Shown here: positions 23,338-31,078 of the stretch, piece by piece
How positions within the stretch are numbered: the first letter of the stretch is position 1
Layout: each line of letters begins with the position of its first letter
From: CAYYFV01 sp965660075
GTDB taxonomy: Bacteria; Patescibacteriota; Gracilibacteria; UBA1369; GCA-2718715
Reading direction: 5' to 3'
Length of the DNA: 34,752 bases
Assembly: GCA_965660075.1 (NCBI GenBank)
Contig: CBFHYO010000033.1
Coordinates: 1 to 34,752 of the forward strand
The notes under the pieces: model-generated
Seen by the model: the letters and a program-made list of their open reading frames with translations, nothing else
The model's database searches: none
Told to the model about the DNA's origin: nothing
Made by a program: the position numbers and the translations under genes

Positions 23338-25207
23338 CCAAAAATATTTTCAAGCATTTACAAACTCTGTACGGCAAACTGCATTGCAAATGGTCACACA
23401 AGCCCAGAGTGGTCACCCGGGTGGTTCATTTTCGTCCATAGATTTTTTATCAGTTCTGTATTTAGAAAAAATTGCTCAAAATCACTCGCCAATAATTGTT
23501 AGTAATGGACATATATCCCCAGCAATTTACGCAATTCTAGCTGAACTTGGAGTTTTTAGTAAAAAGCTAGTTGTTGAGGAATTCAGAAAAGATGAAAGTA
23601 TTTTTGAGGGGCACGTTTCTATAGATGTACCTGGAGTTTTTTATTCCACAGGTCCTCTAGGAGTTGGGGTCTCTGCAGCCGCAGGTGTTGCAAAGGCATT
23701 TAAGTTACAAAATGATAACAGGCCAGTTTATGCAGTCATGGGGGATGGAGAATCTCAAGAAGGACAAGTTTACGAAATGGCACATTTTGCTGCTAAATAT
23801 AATTTAGATAATTTAATCGTAATTGTTGATGATAATAAAGTTCAGCTAACAGATTCAATTGCAAAAACAATGCCAATCGATCTTAGGCAGAATTTCCAAG
23901 CTTTTGGTTGGAGTGTCTTAGAGTGCGATGGTCATAATCCTACTCAAATTTTAGATGCACTTAACAGAGCCGAATCTCAGCAATCCAAACCTACAATTAT
24001 TCTCTGCCAAACCATAATGGGTAAAGGTGCAGAATTTATGGAGTTAGAAGGGCAGCAACATAAGGCAACTTGGCATGGAAAAGCTCCATCAAATGAATTA
24101 ATGGTTAAAGCTCTTACCGAATTACAAAATACCAAAGAGCAAATTACTGATTTAAAACAGGGTCTTAAAAAACTTAATTTCAAAGCAGTAAAATACAAAA
24201 AACAGAAAGATTTAGCTAAGATCCCGGGTGTAAAAGTTCCAAAATCAATTGAGTACACCTCAGATACTCTAACCGATTGTAGAAGTGCCTATGGTGCAGC
24301 CTTGAAAGATCTAGGCTTAAATAATCCAAACATAGTAGCAGTTACTGCTGATCTATCTGGTAGTGTTAAAACAAATCAACTTCAATCAGTCTTGCCATCT
24401 CATCATATCGAATGTGGAATTGCCGAGCAAAACATGGTCAGTGTATCAGGTGGATTGAGTAAGTCTGGCATAATTCCTTTTTGTTCAACATTTGGAGTTT
24501 TTATGACTTCTCGAGCAAAAGACCAAGCTCGTGTGAATGATATAAACCATACAAATGTCAAAATGGTGGCTACCCACTGCGGTCTTTCTGTAGGAGAAGA
24601 TGGGCCAACTCATCAAGCCTTAGATGATGTAAATTCTTTCTTAGGTCATCCAAATACTCACATTATAGAGCCTGCTGATCCAAATCAGTGTGATAAAATC
24701 ATCAGATTTATAGCAAGTCATTATGGAAATTTTTACGTTCGTATGGGGCGTCATAAATTCCCAGTAATTACTGATAAATATGGAGATCCTGCTTTTGGCA
24801 AATCATACAAATTTCAATATGGGTTATCAGACAAGTTACAAAAAGGAGATAAGTTAACTTTAGTTGCAGTTGGTGCATGCGTCCATGAGTCTCAAAAAGC
24901 TATCCACAAGCTAAATAATTTTACAGATATTGATTTTTTTGCTCTTTCAAGTTTAAATCACATCGATAATAAAATACTAAAATCTATTCAAAAAACTTCA
25001 AAATTAATTTTAGTTGCAGATCAATTTGTTGATACTGGAGTTTTTTCAGTAATGTCGAATGCTCTCGTGCACAAATCTCTAGCGCCTAAAAAACTTTGCT
25101 ACTTAGGTGTAAAGAGATATCATAGGTCTGCAACACAGAAGTATCTATATAAACAAGCCAGAATCGATTCGGATGCTATTTATAAACAAATTAAAAAATT
25201 TATTTAA
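23330..25207 (+). CDS. tkt: Transketolase (single-chain)
   Basis: Thiamine-diphosphate enzyme that moves two-carbon units between sugar phosphates. The TPP domain includes SGHPGGSFSSIDFLSVLY (27-44), the GDGESQEGQVYE motif and its partner Asn in VDDNKVQLTD. The pyrimidine domain has GIAEQNMVSVSGGL with the catalytic Glu and SRAKDQARVNDINH. A C-terminal transketolase domain ends the protein. It is 625 aa in one chain, not split into N and C halves as in some lineages. It overlaps pgi by 8 nt and lies 10 bp before sod. With tal it converts hexose to pentose and triose phosphates, which could bypass phosphofructokinase if that enzyme is missing. Confidence 0.95.
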   Translation: MLSQKYFQAFTNSVRQTALQMVTQAQSGHPGGSFSSIDFLSVLYLEKIAQNHSPIIVSNGHISPAIYAILAELGVFSKKLVVEEFRKDESIFEGHVSIDVPGVFYSTGPLGVGVSAAAGVAKAFKLQNDNRPVYAVMGDGESQEGQVYEMAHFAAKYNLDNLIVIVDDNKVQLTDSIAKTMPIDLRQNFQAFGWSVLECDGHNPTQILDALNRAESQQSKPTIILCQTIMGKGAEFMELEGQQHKATWHGKAPSNELMVKALTELQNTKEQITDLKQGLKKLNFKAVKYKKQKDLAKIPGVKVPKSIEYTSDTLTDCRSAYGAALKDLGLNNPNIVAVTADLSGSVKTNQLQSVLPSHHIECGIAEQNMVSVSGGLSKSGIIPFCSTFGVFMTSRAKDQARVNDINHTNVKMVATHCGLSVGEDGPTHQALDDVNSFLGHPNTHIIEPADPNQCDKIIRFIASHYGNFYVRMGRHKFPVITDKYGDPAFGKSYKFQYGLSDKLQKGDKLTLVAVGACVHESQKAIHKLNNFTDIDFFALSSLNHIDNKILKSIQKTSKLILVADQFVDTGVFSVMSNALVHKSLAPKKLCYLGVKRYHRSATQKYLYKQARIDSDAIYKQIKKFI

Positions 25208-25217
25208 CTTTCAAAAA

Positions 25218-25817
25218 ATGTTTGAATTACCAAATTTAAAATATGAATACAACGCTCTAGAACCTTTTGTAGATGCTAAAACAATGGAGATTCACCATTC
25301 TAAACATCATCAAGGTTACATTAACAAGCTAAATGCAGCTTTAGAGTCCCATACTGATAAAAAAGATATGAGTTTATCTGAACTTCTTTTGCAAAAAGAT
25401 TCATTCGATGCTGATTTACAAAAAGCAGTTCAAAATCATGCGGGTGGACATTATAACCACTGTTTGTTTTTTGATATTATGTCTCCAAATCCTGGTCAAA
25501 TGTCTTCTGAATTAAAATCACAAATAGAGTCAGATTTTGGATCTCAAGATAACATGATCGAAGAATTTTTTAACGCAGCAGCATCTGTATTTGGAAGTGG
25601 ATGGGCTTGGTTAGTTAAAGACAAAGATGGGCATTTAACAGTCCAAAAAACCGCCAACCAAGACACTCCATTAACACAAACACAAACTCCTATTTTGGGA
25701 ATCGACGTTTGGGAGCATGCCTATTATCTTAAATACCAAAACAAAAGACCAGATTATATTAAAGCTTTCATGTCTGTTTTAGACTGGCAAAAAGTATCTG
25801 ATAACTTCAAGTCCTAA
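25218..25817 (+). CDS. sodA: Superoxide dismutase, Fe/Mn family (Mn-type signature)
   Basis: Removes superoxide. Metal ligands align with E. coli SodA: His26 (EIHHSKHHQGY), His81 (GGHYNHCLFF), Asp163 and His167 (DVWEHAYYLKY). Gly76-Gly77 before His78 and Gln148 in TANQDTPL are the usual Mn-type residues, though cambialistic use is possible. The start is at 25218 (MFELPNLKYEY, 199 aa); an in-frame ATG at 25173 would lie inside tkt and add a non-conserved tail. There is no signal peptide, so it is cytoplasmic. Being in an operon with sugar-phosphate enzymes implies oxygen exposure. Its stop overlaps the next gene (TAATG). Confidence 0.95.
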   Translation: MFELPNLKYEYNALEPFVDAKTMEIHHSKHHQGYINKLNAALESHTDKKDMSLSELLLQKDSFDADLQKAVQNHAGGHYNHCLFFDIMSPNPGQMSSELKSQIESDFGSQDNMIEEFFNAAASVFGSGWAWLVKDKDGHLTVQKTANQDTPLTQTQTPILGIDVWEHAYYLKYQNKRPDYIKAFMSVLDWQKVSDNFKS

Positions 25818-26056
25818 TGCATAATGAATTAATAGGAATATTTGGAATGATCTGCATTCTAACTGGATTCTTACTAAATCAAGCTCAAATTTGGAAACAT
25901 GATTCTATTCATTATGATTCAATAAATCTGATTGGTTCAATTTTGTTAATAATATATGCAATCAATCTAAACAGTGTTCCATTTGTAATTTTGAATGCCG
26001 TATGGGCTGCAGTATCTTTGAAAGATATTTATAAATTTGTTAAATTAAAAAAGTAA
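25817..26056 (+). CDS. Small membrane protein, CBU_0592-like
   Basis: A 79-aa protein with three hydrophobic segments (about residues 5-22, 36-51 and 54-68). The arrangement FGMICILTGFLLNQ, then DSINLIGSILLIIYAINL, then VPFVILNAVWAAVSL resembles the CBU_0592-type family of small membrane proteins, whose function is unknown. The ATG overlaps the sod stop, so translation is coupled. It is followed 13 bp later by another membrane protein. Confidence 0.7.
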   Translation: MHNELIGIFGMICILTGFLLNQAQIWKHDSIHYDSINLIGSILLIIYAINLNSVPFVILNAVWAAVSLKDIYKFVKLKK

Positions 26057-26069
26057 TAACCTCTAAAAA

Positions 26070-26387
26070 ATGAATAAAAATTTCTTAATAACTTCTATGG
26101 TTTTAATTCTCGGTGGTGAAGAGATATTTATGAACATAGTAAAACAACTTTTACAACTTACATTACAATCACCATCTCCAGAAGCTATGCAATTAGCATA
26201 TATTAGCGTTATGGTACTCCAATTATTAGTAATGCTTGCAACAGTAGTATTTGCCCTATTAGCTATGAGAGACAAATCACTTAAATTACTAGCTACTATT
26301 GCAGCCTATGCAAGTGGAATTAAACTTGGATATGCAGTATTAACTGTGGTGGTTGGATTTTTTTCTAATGGTTTATCCTTAAGCTAA
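26070..26387 (+). CDS. Membrane protein of unknown function (105 aa)
   Basis: I do not recognise a family. The sequence shows a possible N-terminal hydrophobic segment (residues 5-16), a strong TM helix (about 43-65, YISVMVLQLLVMLATVVFAL) and another (about 72-97, including LGYAVLTVVVGFF). An ATG at codon 21 (MNIVKQ) is an alternative start that would remove the first segment. It is embedded in the tal-pgi-tkt-sod operon and joined by TAATG overlap to the next gene, which argues that it is translated. Confidence 0.6.
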   Translation: MNKNFLITSMVLILGGEEIFMNIVKQLLQLTLQSPSPEAMQLAYISVMVLQLLVMLATVVFALLAMRDKSLKLLATIAAYASGIKLGYAVLTVVVGFFSNGLSLS

Positions 26388-26863
26388 TGCAAAAGTTTTT
26401 TATAACAACTTTTATAGGTCTAATTTTACTTTTTGGTTACGGAATGTTTTCTAAGGGCAAAGCCGAGCTAGTTTTTTTTCTAAGTCAATTCGACGACGGA
26501 TCTTACCAAACGCAAAATAGGTTTTTATCTTGCGAGCCACGAGTAGCCATCAAAAAAACAACTCTAAGCTTTAATGATGATTTAGAATCTGCCTTAAACT
26601 GGATGTTTAGTTACAAAACTCCAAAGGTTGCCAATCTTACAAATCCATTTTACGCATCCAACCTCAAAGCCTCTGTAAGTCAAAACGCACAAGAGGTTTT
26701 GGTTGATATATCAGGAACCCCTTTGCTCGATTCAGAATGTTTAGAAGAAGATTTCAAAGTTCTTATAAAACAAACTGTATTCTACTATTTTCCACAAAAA
26801 AAACATCTCATAACCCTAAATGGGTCACAAGATGCATTTGAAAATCTAGGTGATTTAAAGTAA
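26387..26863 (+). CDS. Exported or membrane-anchored protein, possibly GerMN-like
   Basis: A 158-aa protein with an N-terminal signal anchor (about residues 3-20: KFFITTFIGLILLFGYGM). The soluble remainder has a pattern similar to a GerMN (sporulation/germination-type) domain: DDLESALNWMFS, a strand LKASVSQNAQEVLVDISG (about 93-110), a helix with LIKQTVFYYFP and a last strand HLITLNGS. The GerMN reading is tentative. Two Cys (49 and 117) could pair outside the cell. It is the last gene of the operon and abuts the convergent yebC stop without a gap or visible terminator. Confidence 0.6.
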   Translation: MQKFFITTFIGLILLFGYGMFSKGKAELVFFLSQFDDGSYQTQNRFLSCEPRVAIKKTTLSFNDDLESALNWMFSYKTPKVANLTNPFYASNLKASVSQNAQEVLVDISGTPLLDSECLEEDFKVLIKQTVFYYFPQKKHLITLNGSQDAFENLGDLK

Positions 26864-27577
26864 CTAAACGTTACAATTTGTATATACATCTGTTATATCG
26901 TCATCTTCCTCGAGTTTAGAAATAAGCTTGAGGATTTTTTCTTCGATAGTTTTATCAGAAATTTCAATTTCTGTATCTGCTACTTTTGCAACTTCTGCAG
27001 AGTCAATAGTTACATTAGCAGACTCAATAGCGCTGCGTACATTTAACATGCTTGATGGGTCTGTTGTAACAACAAAACCATCATCTGACTGCTCAATATC
27101 TTCTGCACCCAAATCTAGAATCTCTAATGATAGCTCATCATTAATTTCACCTTGTCCAACAATAACACCTCGTAATTTAAACATGTAAGAAACACTACCA
27201 CTCTCTCCCAAAGACCCTCCATTTTTATTCAGAATCGTTCTTACAGAAGTAATTGTACGATTTTTATTATCAGTAATTGCATCAATCAAAAAAGCCACTC
27301 CATTTGGCCCATAAGCCTCATAAGTCATCTCAAACATTTGAGTATCGTTGTTTGCACCAGAAGCTTTATCTATAGCTCGTTGAATATTATCATTAGGTAC
27401 ATTTGCAGCCTTAGCATTGTCAATTGCTGCTCTTAATAAAGCATTCAAATCTGGATCATCACCGTTTTTTGCTGCTAAAGTGATTAGTCTTGCATGCTTA
27501 GTAAATATTTTGCCACGTTTGGCGTCGTTAGCGCCCTTCTTGTGTCTAATTGAGTGCCACTTTGAATGTCCAGCCAT
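26864..27577 (-). CDS. yebC: YebC/TACO1-family protein
   Basis: A conserved cytoplasmic protein; YebC/PmpR-TACO1 members have been linked to transcription control and to relieving ribosome stalling. The hallmark N-terminus MAGHSKWHSIRHKKGA is followed by AKRGKIFTKHARLI, then NVPNDNIQRAIDKASG, YEAYGPNGVAFLIDAITDNKNR and GGSLGESGSVSYMF. At 237 aa it is full length. It is divergent from lexA. TATACT lies one base before the ATG, and a GAGAGG 14 nt upstream is too far away to act as a normal ribosome-binding site. Confidence 0.95.
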   Translation of the reverse strand: MAGHSKWHSIRHKKGANDAKRGKIFTKHARLITLAAKNGDDPDLNALLRAAIDNAKAANVPNDNIQRAIDKASGANNDTQMFEMTYEAYGPNGVAFLIDAITDNKNRTITSVRTILNKNGGSLGESGSVSYMFKLRGVIVGQGEINDELSLEILDLGAEDIEQSDDGFVVTTDPSSMLNVRSAIESANVTIDSAEVAKVADTEIEISDKTIEEKILKLISKLEEDDDITDVYTNCNV

Positions 27578-27639
27578 AAGTATAATTAAATCCTCTCTAA
27601 TCTTAAACTAAAGCCTCTCAAAAAATCAAAAAAAAACTA

Positions 27640-27668
27640 TTGACAGTGAGCCCACGCTCACCTAAAAT
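27640..27668 (+). promoter_or_regulatory. lexA promoter with embedded palindrome (probable LexA operator)
   Basis: -35 TTGACA (27640-27645), a 17-bp spacer and -10 TAAAAT (27663-27668). The spacer contains GTGAGC-CCAC-GCTCAC (27646-27661), a perfect 6+4+6 palindrome. A repressor bound there would cover the promoter. LexA genes are normally self-repressed, so this is the best candidate for the SOS box of this organism. Its half-sites differ from the E. coli (CTGT-N8-ACAG) and Bacillus (CGAAC-N4-GTTCG) boxes, although the N4 spacing matches the latter. Confidence 0.75.
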
Positions 27669-27694
27669 GGTAAGTGTAATATCACCCCTATAAT

Positions 27695-28309
27695 ATGCAA
27701 AATCTCACTGCTAAGCAGGCTCAGGTGCTCGAGTATATAGAGGCCTATCAATTAGAAAATGGCAAATCTCCAACTCTTAGAGAGATTCGTACTTTTTTAA
27801 ATGTAAGTTCAGACAATTCAGTTCTTAAGCATTTAAATGCTTTAATAAAAAAAGGCTTTATTGAAAAGGATGATACTCCCCGTGGCATCGGTTTGCTAGA
27901 AAGTGTTAAGCAGAGATTAGCATCCACAACAATATCAATACCAATCTTAGGTTTTATTCCAGCCGGTGGACCAGTTAATGCGGAGCAGTATACAGATGGT
28001 TACATGACAGTTGATTCCAATTCTGTAACTAATCAATCCAGTTGTTTTGCACTAAGAGTTACTGGTCAGAGTATGATAGATGTTGGTATATACGAAGGGG
28101 ATTTACTAGTTGCAGACGCCAATAAACAGGCAAGAGTAGGCGATATAGTTATTGCACTTGTAGATAATGAAAACACTGTAAAGCGTTTAATTACACGAGA
28201 AGGAAGGTATTATCTCAAAGCCGAAAACCGAGACTACCTAGATATAGAACCTATAGAATCTCTTCAAATTCAAGGTGTTGTTGTATCCTTGCATAGACGT
28301 TTTGGCTAA
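27695..28309 (+). CDS. lexA: LexA SOS repressor
   Basis: Represses DNA-damage genes and self-cleaves when RecA is activated. The N-terminal winged helix (about residues 1-68) contains LTAKQAQVLEYIEAY and SPTLREIRTFLNVSSDNSV. The cleavage site is Ala90-Gly91 (GFIPAGGP). The S24 peptidase domain has Ser126 in TGQSMIDVGIYEGD and Lys163 in NTVKRLI. At 204 aa it is canonical. The recognition helix (NVSSDNSVLKHLNAL) differs from that of well-studied LexAs, in line with a different operator. TATAAT (27689-27694) abuts the ATG but is too close to be its -10; the promoter with the palindrome lies upstream. Confidence 0.96.
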   Translation: MQNLTAKQAQVLEYIEAYQLENGKSPTLREIRTFLNVSSDNSVLKHLNALIKKGFIEKDDTPRGIGLLESVKQRLASTTISIPILGFIPAGGPVNAEQYTDGYMTVDSNSVTNQSSCFALRVTGQSMIDVGIYEGDLLVADANKQARVGDIVIALVDNENTVKRLITREGRYYLKAENRDYLDIEPIESLQIQGVVVSLHRRFG

Positions 28310-28452
28310 AATCGTAATTTAATTACCAGTTTTATAAAAAATTATAACCCTTTTGTTATGTTCTTATTTGTCTTGTTAGAATCTTTAAGGTCGGATAGAA
28401 GTTCAAGAAAAATTGGTTTTTTCAGCAAACAACCAAAATATTCTTACTATTA

Positions 28453-31020
28453 TTAAGAATCAGACTCTTCAGATTTTTTTACCGCATTGTGTATTTCACT
28501 CAATTTTATTAAGGAATCAATAGGAGTCATCGAATTTGTATCAATTTCCAAGATTTCTTTGGCAATTTTTTCTAAACCTATTTGCTTTCTAGTTTTCAAT
28601 TCTATCAATTTTTGTTTAGGCTTAGCTTTTTCAAATTTGGAAACTTCAAAAAGTGTTGCTTGATTGCTTTCTTTTTTTTCAGAATTTAAATAAATTTTAC
28701 TTTTTTCAATTACAGTTTTTGGTATTCCTGCCATTTCTGCTACTTCTAATCCATAACTTTTTTCGACAGAACCTGGAACAATTTTTCTTAAGAAAACGGG
28801 TTTGTTATTTGAATCAAATTCCACTGCTACTTTTAAATTTGCAGTTTGCTTTAATGATTCAGATCTTTTACAAATTTCAAAAAAGTGAGTTGCAAATAGA
28901 GTGCGGCAGCCAATTTCTTCTGTTATAAATTCCATTACACTACTTGCAATTGCAATACCATCTAAAGAAGATGTCCCACGACCTAACTCGTCGATAATCA
29001 CAAAACTTTTTGAGCTGGCATTGTGTAATATCTCCGATGTCTCTTGCATTTCGACCATAAATGTTGATTGTCCTTGGCTCAAGTTGTCACTAGCCCCAAC
29101 TCTCGAAAAAATTGCATCGCACACACCAACTTTAGCACTTTCACAAGGCACATAACTTCCAATACTAACTAGCAGCATAATTATTGCGTTCTGACGTAAA
29201 AAAGTCGATTTACCACCCATATTTGGACCAGTAAGCACCTTAAATTTTGCTGAGTTTAGTTCACAGTCATTATGTATAAAATCACCAAATTTAAGAATAT
29301 TTTTGACTACCGGATGAAAACCTTCGGTCACACAAAATTCAGCACCATTAGTTACCTCTGGTTTTCTAAAAGCATTTTCCAGTGCACATATTGCCATTCC
29401 ATTTGTTAAATCTACCTCTGCAATATAATCAGAAATTTCTAAAATAACGCCCAGTTTCAACTGTAAGTCTTTTAGCAAATCCAAAAACATTTTTTGCTCA
29501 TAGCTAACAACCGTAGATTCTGCAGAATTTATTTTTTGTTCAAAGTTTTCTAACTCCACCGTGGTGTATCTTTCGCAATTAGTCAGAGTTTGTCTTCGAA
29601 TAAAAAAATCTGGAACATCTGCCATTTTACCTTTTGAAACTTCGATAAAGTATCCAAAAACCTTATTGTGCTTAATTTTCATGTTAGATATACCCGTTTT
29701 TGTCTTTAAATCTTCGAGCATTTGATTCATAAGACCCTGAGAATTCTCAAGTAATTCTCTTAAAGAAAGTAGTTCTTGGTCGCATTGTTTTTTAAATAAA
29801 TAGCCTTTGGTAAGAACAACCTTTGGCTCTTGGTCTATAAGGCAATCCAAGGATTTAACAACACTTGAAATTGCATCTAAATTTTCACATTCATCAAAAA
29901 CATTTTTGATATAAGCCAAATTGCAAACCTCCAACGCCGAAATAAGACTGAATTTTAGACTAACCAAATCTGCAGGTGTAGCTTTTAAAGTCTCTATTCT
30001 TGCTATTAGTCTGGGTATGTTTTTAATATCTTTCAAAGTTTCAGACAAATCTTGAGTTTGATTGTGTTCAATCAGTTTCGATATTTTCTCAAGTGATTTT
30101 TCGACTAGTAGTTTATTCGAAAAAGGATTGCATAAACGATTAATTAGTTTGCCCCTACCCATAACAGTCTTACATCTGTTTATATGAGTAAAAAGCGAGT
30201 TTTTTTGACTGCCATCAAAGTTATAAAAAACTTCTAAATTTTTTAAAGTTTTATGACTCATTAAAAACCTATCTGCACTTTTATAGTTTTCTGCCTTATT
30301 AAAATACCTCACAAATTGTCCAAGGTGAATTTGTATATAGTGCTTTATTAGTCGAAAATTATTTTTCTGAGAAAGTTCAATATTGAGCTGTTCTAACTCT
30401 GTATCTAGTACCTTTTCGGTATCCTTAAGATCGATCTGTTTGTGTAGAATATTAAACTCACCAATCAAGCTATTTAATTCTAAATTATCAGAATTGACCG
30501 AAATTATTTCTGAAACATTAAACTTTTCAATCAACTCTCTTAAATCACAAACTTGTAACAACTCACCAAACGTCAGATTTAAAGAGTGTATATTTACAAT
30601 TAAAAATTTGATCCCTGCCTGGTTAAAATCCAGGGCTATCAAGGTTTTGTCAGAGTTATTTTTAACACTCAAATTTGTAGCCGGTGTAATCACAGATGTT
30701 ACTTTCCTTTCAACAATGCCCTTTTGAGACGGGTCAGAAACTTGCTCCGCAACAGCTACTTTGTATCCATGTTCAACAAGTTTGTTTATATAGTTTTCGC
30801 TTGAATGAAAAGGAATCCCACACATTTTCTGACTTCCATTTTTGTTTTTACGCTGAGTTAGTACGATTCCAAGTATCTCCGATGCTATTTCGGCATCTTT
30901 TTCAAACATTTCATAAAAATCTCCGAGTCTAAAAAATAAGATTGAGTCACTATATTCAGCTTTAATTTTTTCATACTGAATTTGCATCGGGGTTTTTTTT
31001 GAATCTCGTACTTCAGACAT
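28453..31020 (-). CDS. mutS: DNA mismatch repair ATPase MutS
   Basis: Recognises mismatches and recruits MutL. The N-terminal domain has the mismatch-reading Phe-x-Glu in LGDFYEMF (about residues 32-39), then QRKNKNGSQKMCGIPFHS. Connector, lever and clamp domains follow. The ATPase carries Walker A GPNMGGKSTFLRQ, the signature SQGQSTFMVEMQET, Walker B FVIIDELGRGTSSLDG and ATHFFEI. At 855 aa it is a standard MutS1. It is divergent from mutL across a 58-bp gap and convergent with lexA. The 28310-28452 gap holds only a 7-bp stem (ATTCTTA...TAAGAAT, 28440-28460) running into the mutS stop, with no clear terminator. Confidence 0.97.
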   Translation of the reverse strand: MSEVRDSKKTPMQIQYEKIKAEYSDSILFFRLGDFYEMFEKDAEIASEILGIVLTQRKNKNGSQKMCGIPFHSSENYINKLVEHGYKVAVAEQVSDPSQKGIVERKVTSVITPATNLSVKNNSDKTLIALDFNQAGIKFLIVNIHSLNLTFGELLQVCDLRELIEKFNVSEIISVNSDNLELNSLIGEFNILHKQIDLKDTEKVLDTELEQLNIELSQKNNFRLIKHYIQIHLGQFVRYFNKAENYKSADRFLMSHKTLKNLEVFYNFDGSQKNSLFTHINRCKTVMGRGKLINRLCNPFSNKLLVEKSLEKISKLIEHNQTQDLSETLKDIKNIPRLIARIETLKATPADLVSLKFSLISALEVCNLAYIKNVFDECENLDAISSVVKSLDCLIDQEPKVVLTKGYLFKKQCDQELLSLRELLENSQGLMNQMLEDLKTKTGISNMKIKHNKVFGYFIEVSKGKMADVPDFFIRRQTLTNCERYTTVELENFEQKINSAESTVVSYEQKMFLDLLKDLQLKLGVILEISDYIAEVDLTNGMAICALENAFRKPEVTNGAEFCVTEGFHPVVKNILKFGDFIHNDCELNSAKFKVLTGPNMGGKSTFLRQNAIIMLLVSIGSYVPCESAKVGVCDAIFSRVGASDNLSQGQSTFMVEMQETSEILHNASSKSFVIIDELGRGTSSLDGIAIASSVMEFITEEIGCRTLFATHFFEICKRSESLKQTANLKVAVEFDSNNKPVFLRKIVPGSVEKSYGLEVAEMAGIPKTVIEKSKIYLNSEKKESNQATLFEVSKFEKAKPKQKLIELKTRKQIGLEKIAKEILEIDTNSMTPIDSLIKLSEIHNAVKKSEESDS

Positions 31021-31024
31021 AGAA

Positions 31025-31053
31025 TTTACAAATAATTTAACTTTGCTTATTAT
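31025..31053 (+). promoter_or_regulatory. Probable mutL promoter
   Basis: -35 TTTACA (31025-31030), an exact 17-bp spacer and -10 TATTAT (31048-31053), 25 bp before the ATG at 31079. Both hexamers are one base from consensus. The TATAGT that abuts the ATG (31073-31078) would start RNA inside the gene, so it is not the promoter. Confidence 0.6.
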
Positions 31054-31078
31054 TTTTGTAACTTAATTAGACTATAGT

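Noticed and set aside
25173..25217. ATG start extending superoxide dismutase into tkt
   Set aside because: The ATG at 25218 matches the normal SOD start and metal ligand numbering (His26, His81).
27689..27694. TATAAT directly before lexA as its -10
   Set aside because: It would place the RNA start inside the coding sequence; a 17-bp-spaced TTGACA/TAAAAT pair lies upstream.
28440..28460. ATTCTTA/TAAGAAT stem as a lexA-mutS bidirectional terminator
   Set aside because: Only 7 AT-rich base pairs with no T-run, and it overlaps the mutS stop codon; too weak to call.
28653..30932. Several plus-strand open frames within mutS
   Set aside because: Antisense to an unmistakable MutS with all motifs; composition is Phe/Leu-rich as expected of reverse-frame artefacts in AT-rich DNA.
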